A stretch of 8,647 nt of DNA from Candidatus Adiutrix sp. (GCA_031286085.1 JAITUX010000030.1:1-8647); one strand, 5' to 3'. Shown: positions 1 to 6,057, counted from the stretch's first letter. Numbers and translations are program-made. The notes: generated by a model not told the origin, from the sequence alone.

Positions 1-30
1 AGAAGCCAATATCCTCGCGCCCGGCCCACG

Positions 31-1158
31 TCACCCCGCGCGGACCGACAAGGGCAGAACCGAGGCCCGGCGGCAGTTATAGCGGATTGGGTCGTAAAGG
101 GCTTCCACGTCGACCAGGAACAGTTTTTCCAGGGCCTGCTTCAAGGGGATGGAAGCCACCCGGCCGTCGCGCAGGGCCACCATGCGGCCGAAATCCTCCT
201 CCAAAATCATGTCCACGGCGGCGATGCCGAAATAACGGCCCATGAGGCGGTCGCGGGCCGAGGGCTGGCCCCCGCGCTGGATATGGGAGAGCACCACGTG
301 GCGGGTTTCGTAGCCGGTGGATATTTCCAGCTGCTTGGCCAGGTAGTCGCTGATGCCGCCCAGGAGCTTGTGGCCGAAACTGTCTTCCTTGTCGGAAAGG
401 TAACGCTCGCCCTGGCCCTTGATGCGGGCGCCTTCGGAGACCACCACGATGTCGTAGCGCACCCCGGCCCGGCGGCGCTGCTCCAGGAGGGACGCCACCC
501 TGTCCAGGTCGAATTCATGCTCGGGTATGAGGATGACGTGGGCCCCGACCGCCGCCCCGCCCTCCAGGGCCAGCCAGCCGGCGTGGCGGCCCATGACCTC
601 CACCACGAAGAGGCGGCTGTGGCTGCCGGCGGTGGTGCGCAGCCTGTCCACTTCCTCTACTATGACGTTCAAGGCCGTATCGTAACCCAAGGTGTATTCG
701 GTTTCGCACAGGTCGCGGTCTATGGTCTTGGGTATGCCCACCACCTTCTGGCCCAGGCCGTGGAGCTTGTGGGCCACCGAGAGGGTGTCCTCGCCGCCGA
801 TGGCCACCAGGGCGTGGAGGCCCAGGCCCCTGATGTGGTCCAGGCATTTCTGGCTCTGGTCGTTCTTGGGGTTGAAGGGATTGGTGCGCGAACTGCCCAG
901 GGCCGTGCCCCCGTGGCGGTCCCAGGTGCGCACGACCAGTTCGTCCAGGGGCATGGTCCAGCGGGCCAGGGATTCCGGGTTCCCCGGGTCCACCTCCACC
1001 AGGCCGCGCCAGCCGTCGCGGATGCCCAGGACCTCCATGGCTTCGCCGCGATGGGCGGTCAAAAGCGGGTCCACGGCGGCCTTGGTCACCCACTTGATGG
1101 CGCTGTTAAGGCCCGCGCAGTCTCCGCCCCCGGTCAAGATCCCGATTTTCAAAGTCAT
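31..1158 (-). CDS. pfp: 6-phosphofructokinase, PPi-dependent type by signature residues
   Basis: This 375-residue protein of the PfkA superfamily phosphorylates fructose 6-phosphate to fructose 1,6-bisphosphate in the cytosol. Visible motifs are the phosphate loop GGGDCAGLN (residues 10-18), GGEDT (121-125), PKTIDRD (143-149), the sugar-binding MGRHAGW (189-195) and HIQRGG (292-297). In this family, Gly at the E. coli 104 and 124 positions marks ATP use, while Asp and Lys mark pyrophosphate use. Here they are Asp124 and Lys144, so I infer a reversible PPi enzyme, resembling the Amycolatopsis-type group. The proposed catalytic Asp is D147. The next residue, almost always Asn in this motif (TIDND), is Arg148, which is odd. 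The ATG at 1158 is preceded by GGAGG on the minus strand (about 7 nt away), and the glycine-rich loop begins at residue 9, so the start is secure. The gene is monocistronic as far as visible. The PFK family is near certain; the phosphoryl donor is inferred. Confidence 0.93.
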   Translation of the reverse strand: MTLKIGILTGGGDCAGLNSAIKWVTKAAVDPLLTAHRGEAMEVLGIRDGWRGLVEVDPGNPESLARWTMPLDELVVRTWDRHGGTALGSSRTNPFNPKNDQSQKCLDHIRGLGLHALVAIGGEDTLSVAHKLHGLGQKVVGIPKTIDRDLCETEYTLGYDTALNVIVEEVDRLRTTAGSHSRLFVVEVMGRHAGWLALEGGAAVGAHVILIPEHEFDLDRVASLLEQRRRAGVRYDIVVVSEGARIKGQGERYLSDKEDSFGHKLLGGISDYLAKQLEISTGYETRHVVLSHIQRGGQPSARDRLMGRYFGIAAVDMILEEDFGRMVALRDGRVASIPLKQALEKLFLVDVEALYDPIRYNCRRASVLPLSVRAG

Positions 1159-1316
1159 GGCCCGCCCTCCGGCTTAAATGGGGTTGTCCGGCATATTATT
1201 CATATTTTAAAGTATTATTGGCCGGGACGCAAGGAGGACTTGTTTTTTTCAAGTTACAAGCCATATATTAAATTATAAAGACAGCCGGAAAGGCCGGACA
1301 AAAGGAAGGGGAAATA
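1159..1316. promoter_or_regulatory. AT-rich divergent spacer with weak promoter candidates
   Basis: This is the most AT-rich stretch in the window, with runs such as tattattcatattttaaag and atatattaaattataaag, between pfk (minus) and the microprotein (plus). For the plus gene the best sigma70-like pair is TTGTTT (1240-1245) and TATATT (1264-1269), 18 bp apart. A TATAAA lies at 1274-1279 but has no well-spaced -35. For pfk a TAATAT -10 candidate sits at 1193-1198 on the minus strand without a recognisable -35. A short inverted repeat, ACTTG/CAAGT around seven Ts, lies at 1238-1254. Base composition supports promoters here, but the exact boxes are tentative. Confidence 0.35.
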
Positions 1317-1403
1317 ATGGATACTTACTTGTTGACCGGGGTTGTCCTGGCCGCGCTGTTCGCCTTCGGCTTGTATCTCCACCGCAAGGGCCACCGCGAA
1401 TAA
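1317..1403 (+). CDS. 28-residue single-TM microprotein, function unknown
   Basis: This small ORF starts at ATG 1317 and ends at TAA 1401-1403. An AAGGAAGGGG Shine-Dalgarno stretch lies 5-6 nt upstream, one of the better ribosome sites in the window. The protein is a short N-terminal MDTY, one hydrophobic helix (about residues 5-21, LLTGVVLAALFAFGLYL) and a basic, His-containing tail HRKGHRE. By the positive-inside rule the tail should be cytoplasmic. This is the look of small membrane subunits such as KdpF, CydX or transporter accessory peptides, but I recognise no specific family and no partner gene is adjacent. It is divergent from pfk and convergent with lptG, and a strong terminator begins 18 nt after its stop. 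Those boundaries make a real transcription unit plausible. Expression is not shown. Confidence 0.6.
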   Translation: MDTYLLTGVVLAALFAFGLYLHRKGHRE

Positions 1404-1421
1404 ACTGGTTCATCCAAAGCC

Positions 1422-1462
1422 AAGAGAAGAAAGGCCCGGCTTGGCCGGGCCTTTCTTCTCTT
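1422..1462. terminator. Bidirectional intrinsic terminator, perfect 19-bp stem
   Basis: Left arm 1422-1440 and right arm 1444-1462 are perfect reverse complements around a 3-nt loop (ttg). The inner half of the stem is GC-rich (GGCCCGGC/GCCGGGCC). The outer half is a purine run on the left and a pyrimidine run (TTTCTTCTCTT) on the right, so on either strand the GC hairpin is followed by a U-rich tail. It lies 18 nt after the microprotein stop and 6 nt after the lptG stop, exactly between the two convergent units. Confidence 0.85.
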
Positions 1463-1468
1463 GAGGCT

Positions 1469-2554
1469 TTATTGTCTCAAATAGGAAAAAAGCCAGGCCC
1501 CGAAGAGGATGAAGACGGCGTTGGGCAGCCAGGCCGCCAGGGGCGGGGGGAGCAGCCCGGCGTAGCCCAGGCTGCGGGCCAGTTCCATGGCGATCAGGTA
1601 GAGGAAGGAAACGGCCAGGCCCAGGCAGATGCCCAGGGCCGGGCTGCCGCCCTTCTCCCGCCAGAAACCCAGGGGCAGCCCCACCACGACCATGACCAGG
1701 GGCAAAAGGGAGAAGGCGAACTTCAACTGGAGATCCACCCTCTGGCGCAAGGGGCCGAAGCCCTCGGCCGAAAGGCGCTGGATGGAACGCCAGAGTTCCA
1801 GGGAACTCATTTCCTCGCTGGACTTGTCGGCCCGGCTTAAGCCCGGCGGCGGGGCGGGCCAATTCGGCAGGGTCAGGCCGGCGCGGCGGGCCAGCCTGAA
1901 GGAGCGGCCCGGGCCGTAGGTCTTGTCCATGACCTCTTCCAAGTCCAGACGGCCTTCCAGGAAGCGGCCTCGGCGGGCCGAAAGCCGGCGCTCCACGGCC
2001 TGGCCCTCGCCGGTGAAGATTATGGTGAGGCCCGCGGCCGAGCCGTCGGCCTCGTCGTAGCTTTCGAGGTGCTCCACCAGGCGGACGCCCTTGATCCACA
2101 AGTCTTTCACCAGGGTCGAGGCCTGGCCGCCCCGGCGGACCTCCTCCCAGATCCGGTTGGCCAGGGCCGTGGTCCGGGGCGCGGCGACCTCGGCCAGGGC
2201 GAAGGCTAAGAGGCTAAGGCCGAGACCCGCGGCCAGGAGGGGCCGGCTCAGGCGCAGGAGACTGACCCCGCCGGCCTTGAAGGCCACGATTTCCGAGTTC
2301 CGGGCCATGAGGGTCAGGACCAGGAGGGTGGCGACCAGGGCGGCCACCGGGGCCATGAGCCCGAAGATCTTGGGCAGCTGGGCCGCGAAGAACAGGAGGA
2401 TGCGGCCGGGGTCCATTTTCGCGTTGGTGAAGGAGTTGAGTTTTTCCATGAAGTCTATGGCCAGGTACAACAAGGCGAAGCCGACCAGGATCAGGGTCCA
2501 GGCCCGGAGGAAACGGCCGGCCATATAGCGGCTTATGAGGCTCGGGCCGGTCAC
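1469..2554 (-). CDS. lptG: LPS export ABC transporter permease LptG
   Basis: This 361-residue inner-membrane permease of the YjgP/YjgQ family pairs with LptF and the LptB ATPase to extract LPS from the inner membrane and pass it to the LptC/A bridge. The order is as expected: TM1 about 16-36, TM2 about 58-83, the coupling-helix segment NSEIVAFKAGG (86-96), TM3 about 100-121, a periplasmic jellyroll region (about 125-270), and TM4-6 (about 277-298, 305-326, 340-358). The start is GTG at 2554, overlapping the TGA of the upstream ORF by 4 nt (GTGA), which suggests translational coupling. An internal ATG at codon 11 would cut into the conserved N-terminal amphipathic segment. Its first ~74 codons are nearly repeated in the upstream chimeric ORF. 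Length is normal for the family and it appears intact. LptB and LptC are not in this window. Confidence 0.93.
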   Translation of the reverse strand: MTGPSLISRYMAGRFLRAWTLILVGFALLYLAIDFMEKLNSFTNAKMDPGRILLFFAAQLPKIFGLMAPVAALVATLLVLTLMARNSEIVAFKAGGVSLLRLSRPLLAAGLGLSLLAFALAEVAAPRTTALANRIWEEVRRGGQASTLVKDLWIKGVRLVEHLESYDEADGSAAGLTIIFTGEGQAVERRLSARRGRFLEGRLDLEEVMDKTYGPGRSFRLARRAGLTLPNWPAPPPGLSRADKSSEEMSSLELWRSIQRLSAEGFGPLRQRVDLQLKFAFSLLPLVMVVVGLPLGFWREKGGSPALGICLGLAVSFLYLIAMELARSLGYAGLLPPPLAAWLPNAVFILFGAWLFSYLRQ

Positions 2555-2763
2555 GGGTTCCGGGGGCGGGCCCGGCGGGCCAGGAGGCGGCGCATGAATT
2601 CCGCCGGGTCGACGGGCACATGGCGGTTGACCCGCTTAAGGAGAAAGAGCCCCAGGGCGGAGAGCAGGATATTGGCCCCCCAGACGCTCGCGGCCGGGGA
2701 CAGGCTCCCCATCATGCCCAAGGACCAGCCCAGGGAGGAGATAACATAGTAGAGGAGATAGAT
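2333..2763. repeat. Tandem duplication, copy 1 (lptG 5' end + chimera 3' end)
   Basis: This 431-bp unit is followed head-to-tail by a second copy. It begins with the 11-bp GACCAGGGCGG at 2333-2343. By base-by-base comparison it differs from copy 2 by 21 substitutions and a 3-bp indel (about 95% identity). Eight substitutions are synonymous and 13 change an amino acid. Confidence 0.93.
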
Positions 2764-2985
2764 GACCAGGGCGGCCACCGGGGCCATGAGCCCGAAGATC
2801 TTGGGCAACTGGGCCGCGAAGAACAGGAGGATGCGGCCGGGGCCCATTTTCGCGTTGGTGAAGGAGTTGAGCTTTTCCATGAAGTCTATGGCCAGGTACA
2901 ATAAGGCGAAGCCGACCAGGAGCAGGACCCAGGCCCGGAGGAAACGGCCGGCCATATAGCGGCTTATGAGGCTCGGGCCGATCAC
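2551..2985 (-). CDS. Chimeric LptG(N)-LptF(C) ORF made by tandem duplication
   Basis: This 144-residue ORF lies between lptF and lptG. Residues 1-74 match the LptG N-terminus with only four differences (T2I, T20V, I22L, D48G). From about residue 71 to the end it matches the LptF C-terminus (LptF about 319-392), with eight substitutions and one deleted Arg. It would hold TM1 (about 16-36), a hybrid of LptG TM2 and LptF TM5 (about 60-92), and LptF TM6 (about 104-118). It lacks the LptB-coupling helix and the whole periplasmic jellyroll, so it cannot be a working permease. The start is GTG 2985, overlapping the lptF stop by 4 nt. Its TGA overlaps the lptG GTG by 4 nt. The frame is open throughout and the only indel is 3 bp. 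It may be a decaying by-product, a translation relay needed for lptG coupling, or a small membrane protein acting on LptFG. I cannot tell which. The ORF and its mosaic origin are certain; function is not. Confidence 0.75.
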   Translation of the reverse strand: MIGPSLISRYMAGRFLRAWVLLLVGFALLYLAIDFMEKLNSFTNAKMGPGRILLFFAAQLPKIFGLMAPVAALVIYLLYYVISSLGWSLGMMGSLSPAASVWGANILLSALGLFLLKRVNRHVPVDPAEFMRRLLARRARPRNP

Positions 2986-3197
2986 GGGTTACGGGGGCGG
3001 GCCCGGCGGCGGGCCCGGAGGCGGCGCATGAATTCCGCCGGGTCCACGGGCACATGGCGGTTGACCCGCGTAAGGAGAAAGAGCCCCAGGGAGGAGAGAA
3101 GGATATTGGGCCCCCAGACGCTCGTGGCCGGGGACAGGCGCCCCATCATGCCCAAGGACCAGCCCAGGGAGGAGAGCACATAGTAGATGAGGTAGAT
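2764..3197. repeat. Tandem duplication, copy 2 (chimera 5' end + lptF 3' end)
   Basis: This 434-bp partner unit also begins with GACCAGGGCGG (2764-2774). The same 11 bases recur at 3198-3208 inside lptF, where the similarity ends. The element therefore recurs three times at 431 and 434 bp spacing, as expected if recombination between lptG and lptF at this short identity created the duplication. Confidence 0.93.
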
Positions 3198-4160
3198 GAC
3201 CAGGGCGGTCAGGAAGGGGAAATTCCGGCCCCGGGCCCGGAAACTGGCCCCCAGGGGCAGGCCGACCAGGGTCATGAGAAAGGCGGCCGCCGGCCGGGCC
3301 CAGCGTTCGTGCCATTCCAGGCGGAAGGCGCGGCCGGCCCTGGGGTTGGACTGCCTGGCCGCGGCGGCGGCCAAATCCCGGGTGGGCGTTTCGGCCCGGC
3401 CCCGCAAGAGGCCGTTTTCCTCCTGGCCGGCCATTTCCTCCCCCGGGGAGACCTTGAGTTCATAAGTGTCGAAAAAAATGCTGTCCGTGACCTTCTGGCC
3501 CGCCCGGACCCGGTCGATGATCCCTTCGGCCAGCTCAAAGACCAGCACCCCGGTTTCGCGGTCCAGGCCCAGGCGGCCCCGCCGGGCCGCGATGACCGCG
3601 CTTTCCCCGGCCCGCCGGGCGTCGTGGATGAAGACCTGCTCCATGACGCCGCCGGTCAGGGCCATCTGGCCCACGTAAATGACCAGGCCGGGGAAGGAGC
3701 GGATGAAGGTCTGCTCCACTATGGTCAGGTCGGCCCGGGTCTTGGCCAGGTCCAGGAGCTCGTTCTTGAAGCGCCAATTGGAGATGGGGGCCAGCCAGAG
3801 GGAGAAAAGCGCGGTCAGGCCGGCCGCGGCCGCGCCGAAACATAAGACCGAGGGCGACATCTGGTAGATGGAGAGGCCGGAAGCCTTGAGCACCGTCAAT
3901 TCCGAATCGGCCGAAAAACGCATGAAGGCCGTCAGGACCGCCAGGAGGGTGCCCATAGGCAGGGACATGGTGAGGATGCGGGGCGCGGTGAGCAGGAATA
4001 TTTCCAGCACCTGCCAGGGGCTGACCCCCCGGGCGATGACCAGGTTGGCCAGCTGCATGGCCCGGGCCATGAGCATGACCGACGTGAAGACCAGGATGTT
4101 GACCAGAAAGCCTGGAATTATCTCGCTCAGGATATAGCGGTGGATGATGGAGAGGCGCAT
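2982..4160 (-). CDS. lptF: LPS export ABC transporter permease LptF
   Basis: This 392-residue inner-membrane permease is the partner of LptG in the LptB2FG extractor. It opens with MRLSIIHRYI, typical of LptF. TM1 is about 14-36, TM2 about 62-82, the coupling segment SADSELTVLKASGLS 83-97, TM3 about 102-123, the periplasmic jellyroll about 125-285, then TM4 about 288-305, TM5 about 315-338 and TM6 about 350-365. The tail is very basic (RRLRARRRARPRNP). I chose ATG 4160, 1 nt after the mltG stop. The frame stays open upstream to 4364, but that extension is low-complexity S/P/T/A sequence antiphase within mltG. No clear Shine-Dalgarno precedes the start, so coupling to mltG is likely. The TGA overlaps the next GTG start. 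The last ~74 codons are duplicated in the chimeric ORF downstream. Confidence 0.93.
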   Translation of the reverse strand: MRLSIIHRYILSEIIPGFLVNILVFTSVMLMARAMQLANLVIARGVSPWQVLEIFLLTAPRILTMSLPMGTLLAVLTAFMRFSADSELTVLKASGLSIYQMSPSVLCFGAAAAGLTALFSLWLAPISNWRFKNELLDLAKTRADLTIVEQTFIRSFPGLVIYVGQMALTGGVMEQVFIHDARRAGESAVIAARRGRLGLDRETGVLVFELAEGIIDRVRAGQKVTDSIFFDTYELKVSPGEEMAGQEENGLLRGRAETPTRDLAAAAARQSNPRAGRAFRLEWHERWARPAAAFLMTLVGLPLGASFRARGRNFPFLTALVIYLIYYVLSSLGWSLGMMGRLSPATSVWGPNILLSSLGLFLLTRVNRHVPVDPAEFMRRLRARRRARPRNP

Positions 4161-4161
4161 T

Positions 4162-5400
4162 TCAGCGGGCGCGGGACCTGCCGGCCCGCTGGTACCTGTT
4201 GACCATGCGGTTGTGTTCTTCCAGGGTCTTGGAAAAATGGTGGGAGCCGTCGTTCCTGGAGACGAAGTAAAGGTAGGGCTGGAGGATGTCCGGGCGGATG
4301 ACGGCCTGGATGGCCGCCTCGCCGGGGTTGGCGATGGGCCCGGGGGGGAGGCCGCTGATGACATAGGTGTTGTAGGGCGTGGGCCGGGCCAAATCCTTTT
4401 CGGTGAGGTTGCCGTTGAACCCGGGCAAGAGGCCGTAGATGACCGTGGGGTCGGTCTGGAGCTTCATGCCCCGGGCCAGGCGGTTGAAGAAGACCCCGGC
4501 GATGAGGGGCCGCTCGCGGGCCTGGCCGGTCTCCTTTTCCACGATGGAGGCCAGGGTGACCACCTCATGGGCGCTTAAGCCCTTTTCCAGGGCCAGGGTC
4601 TCATACTTGCGCCAGACCTTGTGGAAAACGGAGGTCATTTCCTTGATGATGCCCTTGAGGGTGGTGCCCTTGGGGAAGTTGTAGGTCTCCGGAAAGAGAT
4701 AGCCTTCCAGGCTGTCCTCGTTGAGCCCCAGGGAGCGGATGAAGGACTTGTCGCGGCAGAGTTCCAGGAAGTCGGAGGCCGAACCGAAGCCCTGGGCCTC
4801 GACCATCTGGGCCAGGTCGTAGATGTTCCGGCCTTCCGGCACGGTGAAGGGGTAGAGCTTGTAACTGCCCTTGGCCAGGCTGTCGATTATGCGCCAGACC
4901 GAATGGGAGGGGTCCAGGGCCATCTCCCCGGCCTTCAGGACGACCGGGGAGCGGCCCAGGCGGTTCTTGGCCCGGAGGGTCCAGACAAAGGCCGAGCCAG
5001 ATTTTATGACCCCGGCCTGCTCCAGGATGTCGCCGATGCGGGCCGGCGGCGCGCCGTCGGGGATGCTCACCACCACCTCGCGGCTCTCTTCCGAGGCCGG
5101 GAGAAAGAGGACGCTGTATTTCAAGGCCCCCAGAAAGGCCAGGATGAAGCCCACGCACACGGCTATGCCGAAAAGGCCGAAGAGGCGCATCAGGCAGCCG
5201 GGGCCGGTCCTGACCCGGGGCCCGTCGTCCTCCGCCAGGGCCGCCCGCTCTCGGTAATCCTCCTCGGACTCGGCCAGGACGGCCGCGGCCTCCGCCATGT
5301 CCAGGCCGGCCTCCCCGTCCAGCCCGGGGTCTTCCCCCTCCTTGGGGAAGCCGGCCGGCTCAACCAGTTCGTCCAGGTCCCTATCGCTTTTCTTGGTCAT
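4162..5400 (-). CDS. mltG: Endolytic murein transglycosylase MltG
   Basis: This 412-residue YceG-family lytic transglycosylase cleaves nascent peptidoglycan strands in the periplasm and sets glycan length. It has an acidic cytoplasmic N-terminus (about 1-68), one membrane anchor (about 72-96), a LysM-like subdomain (about 107-190, VVVSIPDGAPPARIGDIL onward), and then the catalytic domain with YLFPETYNFPKG (234-245), ASIVEKET (284-291, catalytic Glu by family comparison E288) and LQTDPTV (314-320). The N-terminal acidic extension makes it longer than the ~340-residue E. coli protein. ATG 5400 overlaps the ruvX TGA by 4 nt (ATGA), with GGAGAAG about 10 nt upstream. The gene ends 1 nt before lptF, so it is co-transcribed with the LPS-export genes. 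Confidence 0.95.
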   Translation of the reverse strand: MTKKSDRDLDELVEPAGFPKEGEDPGLDGEAGLDMAEAAAVLAESEEDYRERAALAEDDGPRVRTGPGCLMRLFGLFGIAVCVGFILAFLGALKYSVLFLPASEESREVVVSIPDGAPPARIGDILEQAGVIKSGSAFVWTLRAKNRLGRSPVVLKAGEMALDPSHSVWRIIDSLAKGSYKLYPFTVPEGRNIYDLAQMVEAQGFGSASDFLELCRDKSFIRSLGLNEDSLEGYLFPETYNFPKGTTLKGIIKEMTSVFHKVWRKYETLALEKGLSAHEVVTLASIVEKETGQARERPLIAGVFFNRLARGMKLQTDPTVIYGLLPGFNGNLTEKDLARPTPYNTYVISGLPPGPIANPGEAAIQAVIRPDILQPYLYFVSRNDGSHHFSKTLEEHNRMVNRYQRAGRSRAR

Positions 5401-5861
5401 CCGGGCTCTTCTCCGGCCCGGGAGGGGCCCCGGGCGTCCGCGTCCCGGAACGGCTCCGGGCGGTTGAGATAGCTTTCCAAAATGAGGGCCGCGGCCGTCC
5501 TGTCCACCGCCCGGCGGCGCTCCTCGCGCCGGAGGCCGCCGGCCCGGAGCAGCCTTTCGGCGGCCTGGGTGGTGAAGCGCTCGTCCCAGGTGGCGCAGGC
5601 CAGGCCCAGCTTGGACCTGATCTCCCCGGCCAGGGCCAGGACCCGCTGGGCTTCCGGGCCCCGGCGGCCGTCGGTGCGGAGGGGCAGGCCCAGGAGCACC
5701 AATTCGGCCTGAAAGCCGGCGGCCAGGCCGGCCAGGGCCTTAAGAAATTCGCCGTGGGGCCGCCGGGGCAGAACCGTAAGGGGCTGGGCCGAACAGCCCA
5801 AGGGATCGGAGACGGCCGCCCCCACCCTCTTTTCACCCACATCCAGGGCCAATACGCGCAT
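5397..5861 (-). CDS. ruvX: RuvX/YqgF family putative pre-16S rRNA nuclease
   Basis: This 154-residue RNase H-fold protein of the YqgF family is implicated in 16S rRNA 5'-end maturation and, as RuvX, in Holliday-junction resolution. Signature acidic residues are in place: D7 in LALDVGEKRVG (4-14), the strand LVLLGLPLRTDG (54-65), TWDERFTT (91-98, with D93 and E94), and D120 in DRTAAALILESYL. The C-terminal ~20 residues (RDADARGPSRAGEEPG) are a loose extra tail. The frame is open far upstream to 6461, but that part is antisense to metN and the family N-terminus begins exactly at ATG 5861, preceded by a GGGAAG...GGCGG stretch. It is the first gene of the ruvX-mltG-lptF-chimera-lptG operon. Confidence 0.93.
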   Translation of the reverse strand: MRVLALDVGEKRVGAAVSDPLGCSAQPLTVLPRRPHGEFLKALAGLAAGFQAELVLLGLPLRTDGRRGPEAQRVLALAGEIRSKLGLACATWDERFTTQAAERLLRAGGLRREERRRAVDRTAAALILESYLNRPEPFRDADARGPSRAGEEPG

Positions 5862-5922
5862 CCGCCCGTCTTCCCAATAGCTCAAACTGCATCCAGCCAA
5901 TACATGATCCGGCTTTAGGCGG

Positions 5923-5951
5923 ATTATAGCACCGGGGCGGGGCGAAGACAA
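5923..5951 (-). promoter_or_regulatory. Sigma70-type promoter of the ruvX-mltG-lptFG operon
   Basis: Read on the minus strand, TTGTCT (5951-5946) is followed by a 17-bp spacer and a perfect TATAAT (5928-5923). Transcription would begin near 5916, giving a leader of about 55 nt before ruvX. No other comparably good promoter is visible down to lptG, so it probably drives the whole operon. Confidence 0.7.
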
Positions 5952-5960
5952 GGGCGGCCC

Positions 5961-5982
5961 CCGGCCCCTTGACAGGGGCCGG
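5961..5982. promoter_or_regulatory. 22-bp palindrome covering the metN -35 box (possible operator)
   Basis: Arms CCGGCCCCT (5961-5969) and AGGGGCCGG (5974-5982) are perfect reverse complements around TGAC. The centre of the palindrome forms the TTGACA -35 of the metN promoter. The divergent ruvX -35 lies only 10 bp away. A dimeric repressor bound here would block metN and could affect both units. It does not resemble the E. coli MetJ box (AGACGTCT). Confidence 0.5.
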
Positions 5983-5998
5983 CTTAAGGGCGCATAAT
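5969..5998 (+). promoter_or_regulatory. Sigma70-type promoter of metNIQ
   Basis: A consensus TTGACA at 5969-5974 is followed, after 18 bp, by CATAAT at 5993-5998 (one mismatch to TATAAT; TAATAT at 5995-6000 overlaps it). The start would be near 6005, leaving about 50 nt of leader, too short for a known SAM riboswitch. Confidence 0.7.
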
Positions 5999-6057
5999 AT
6001 AAGGATGTTTGTTTTCCAAGGGAGGGGAGGCCGGACCGGACGGCGGCAGGACAGCCA

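Noticed and set aside
283..1278. Long plus-strand open frame (331 codons) across the phosphofructokinase gene
   Set aside because: It is antisense to a clear PFK, rich in Gly/Ala/Gln/His from GC-rich codon shadowing, and has no domain or ribosome site.
1240..1278. 12-codon leader peptide starting at TTG 1240 after AAGGAGG
   Set aside because: Spacing from the Shine-Dalgarno sequence is only about 2 nt, the start is rare, and the AT-rich content fits a promoter better.
2333..3197. Assembly artefact as the cause of the repeat
   Set aside because: The copies differ at 21 spread positions plus a 3-bp indel; a false duplication from reads would be essentially identical.
4161..4364. N-terminal extension of LptF by 68 codons
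   Set aside because: The added Ser/Pro/Thr-rich stretch is out-of-frame mltG sequence. The LptF family start MRLSIIHRYI fits ATG 4160, 1 nt after the mltG stop.
6005..6057. SAM or other met riboswitch in the metN leader
   Set aside because: The leader is only about 50 nt and I see no conserved core of SAM-I or SAM-II type.
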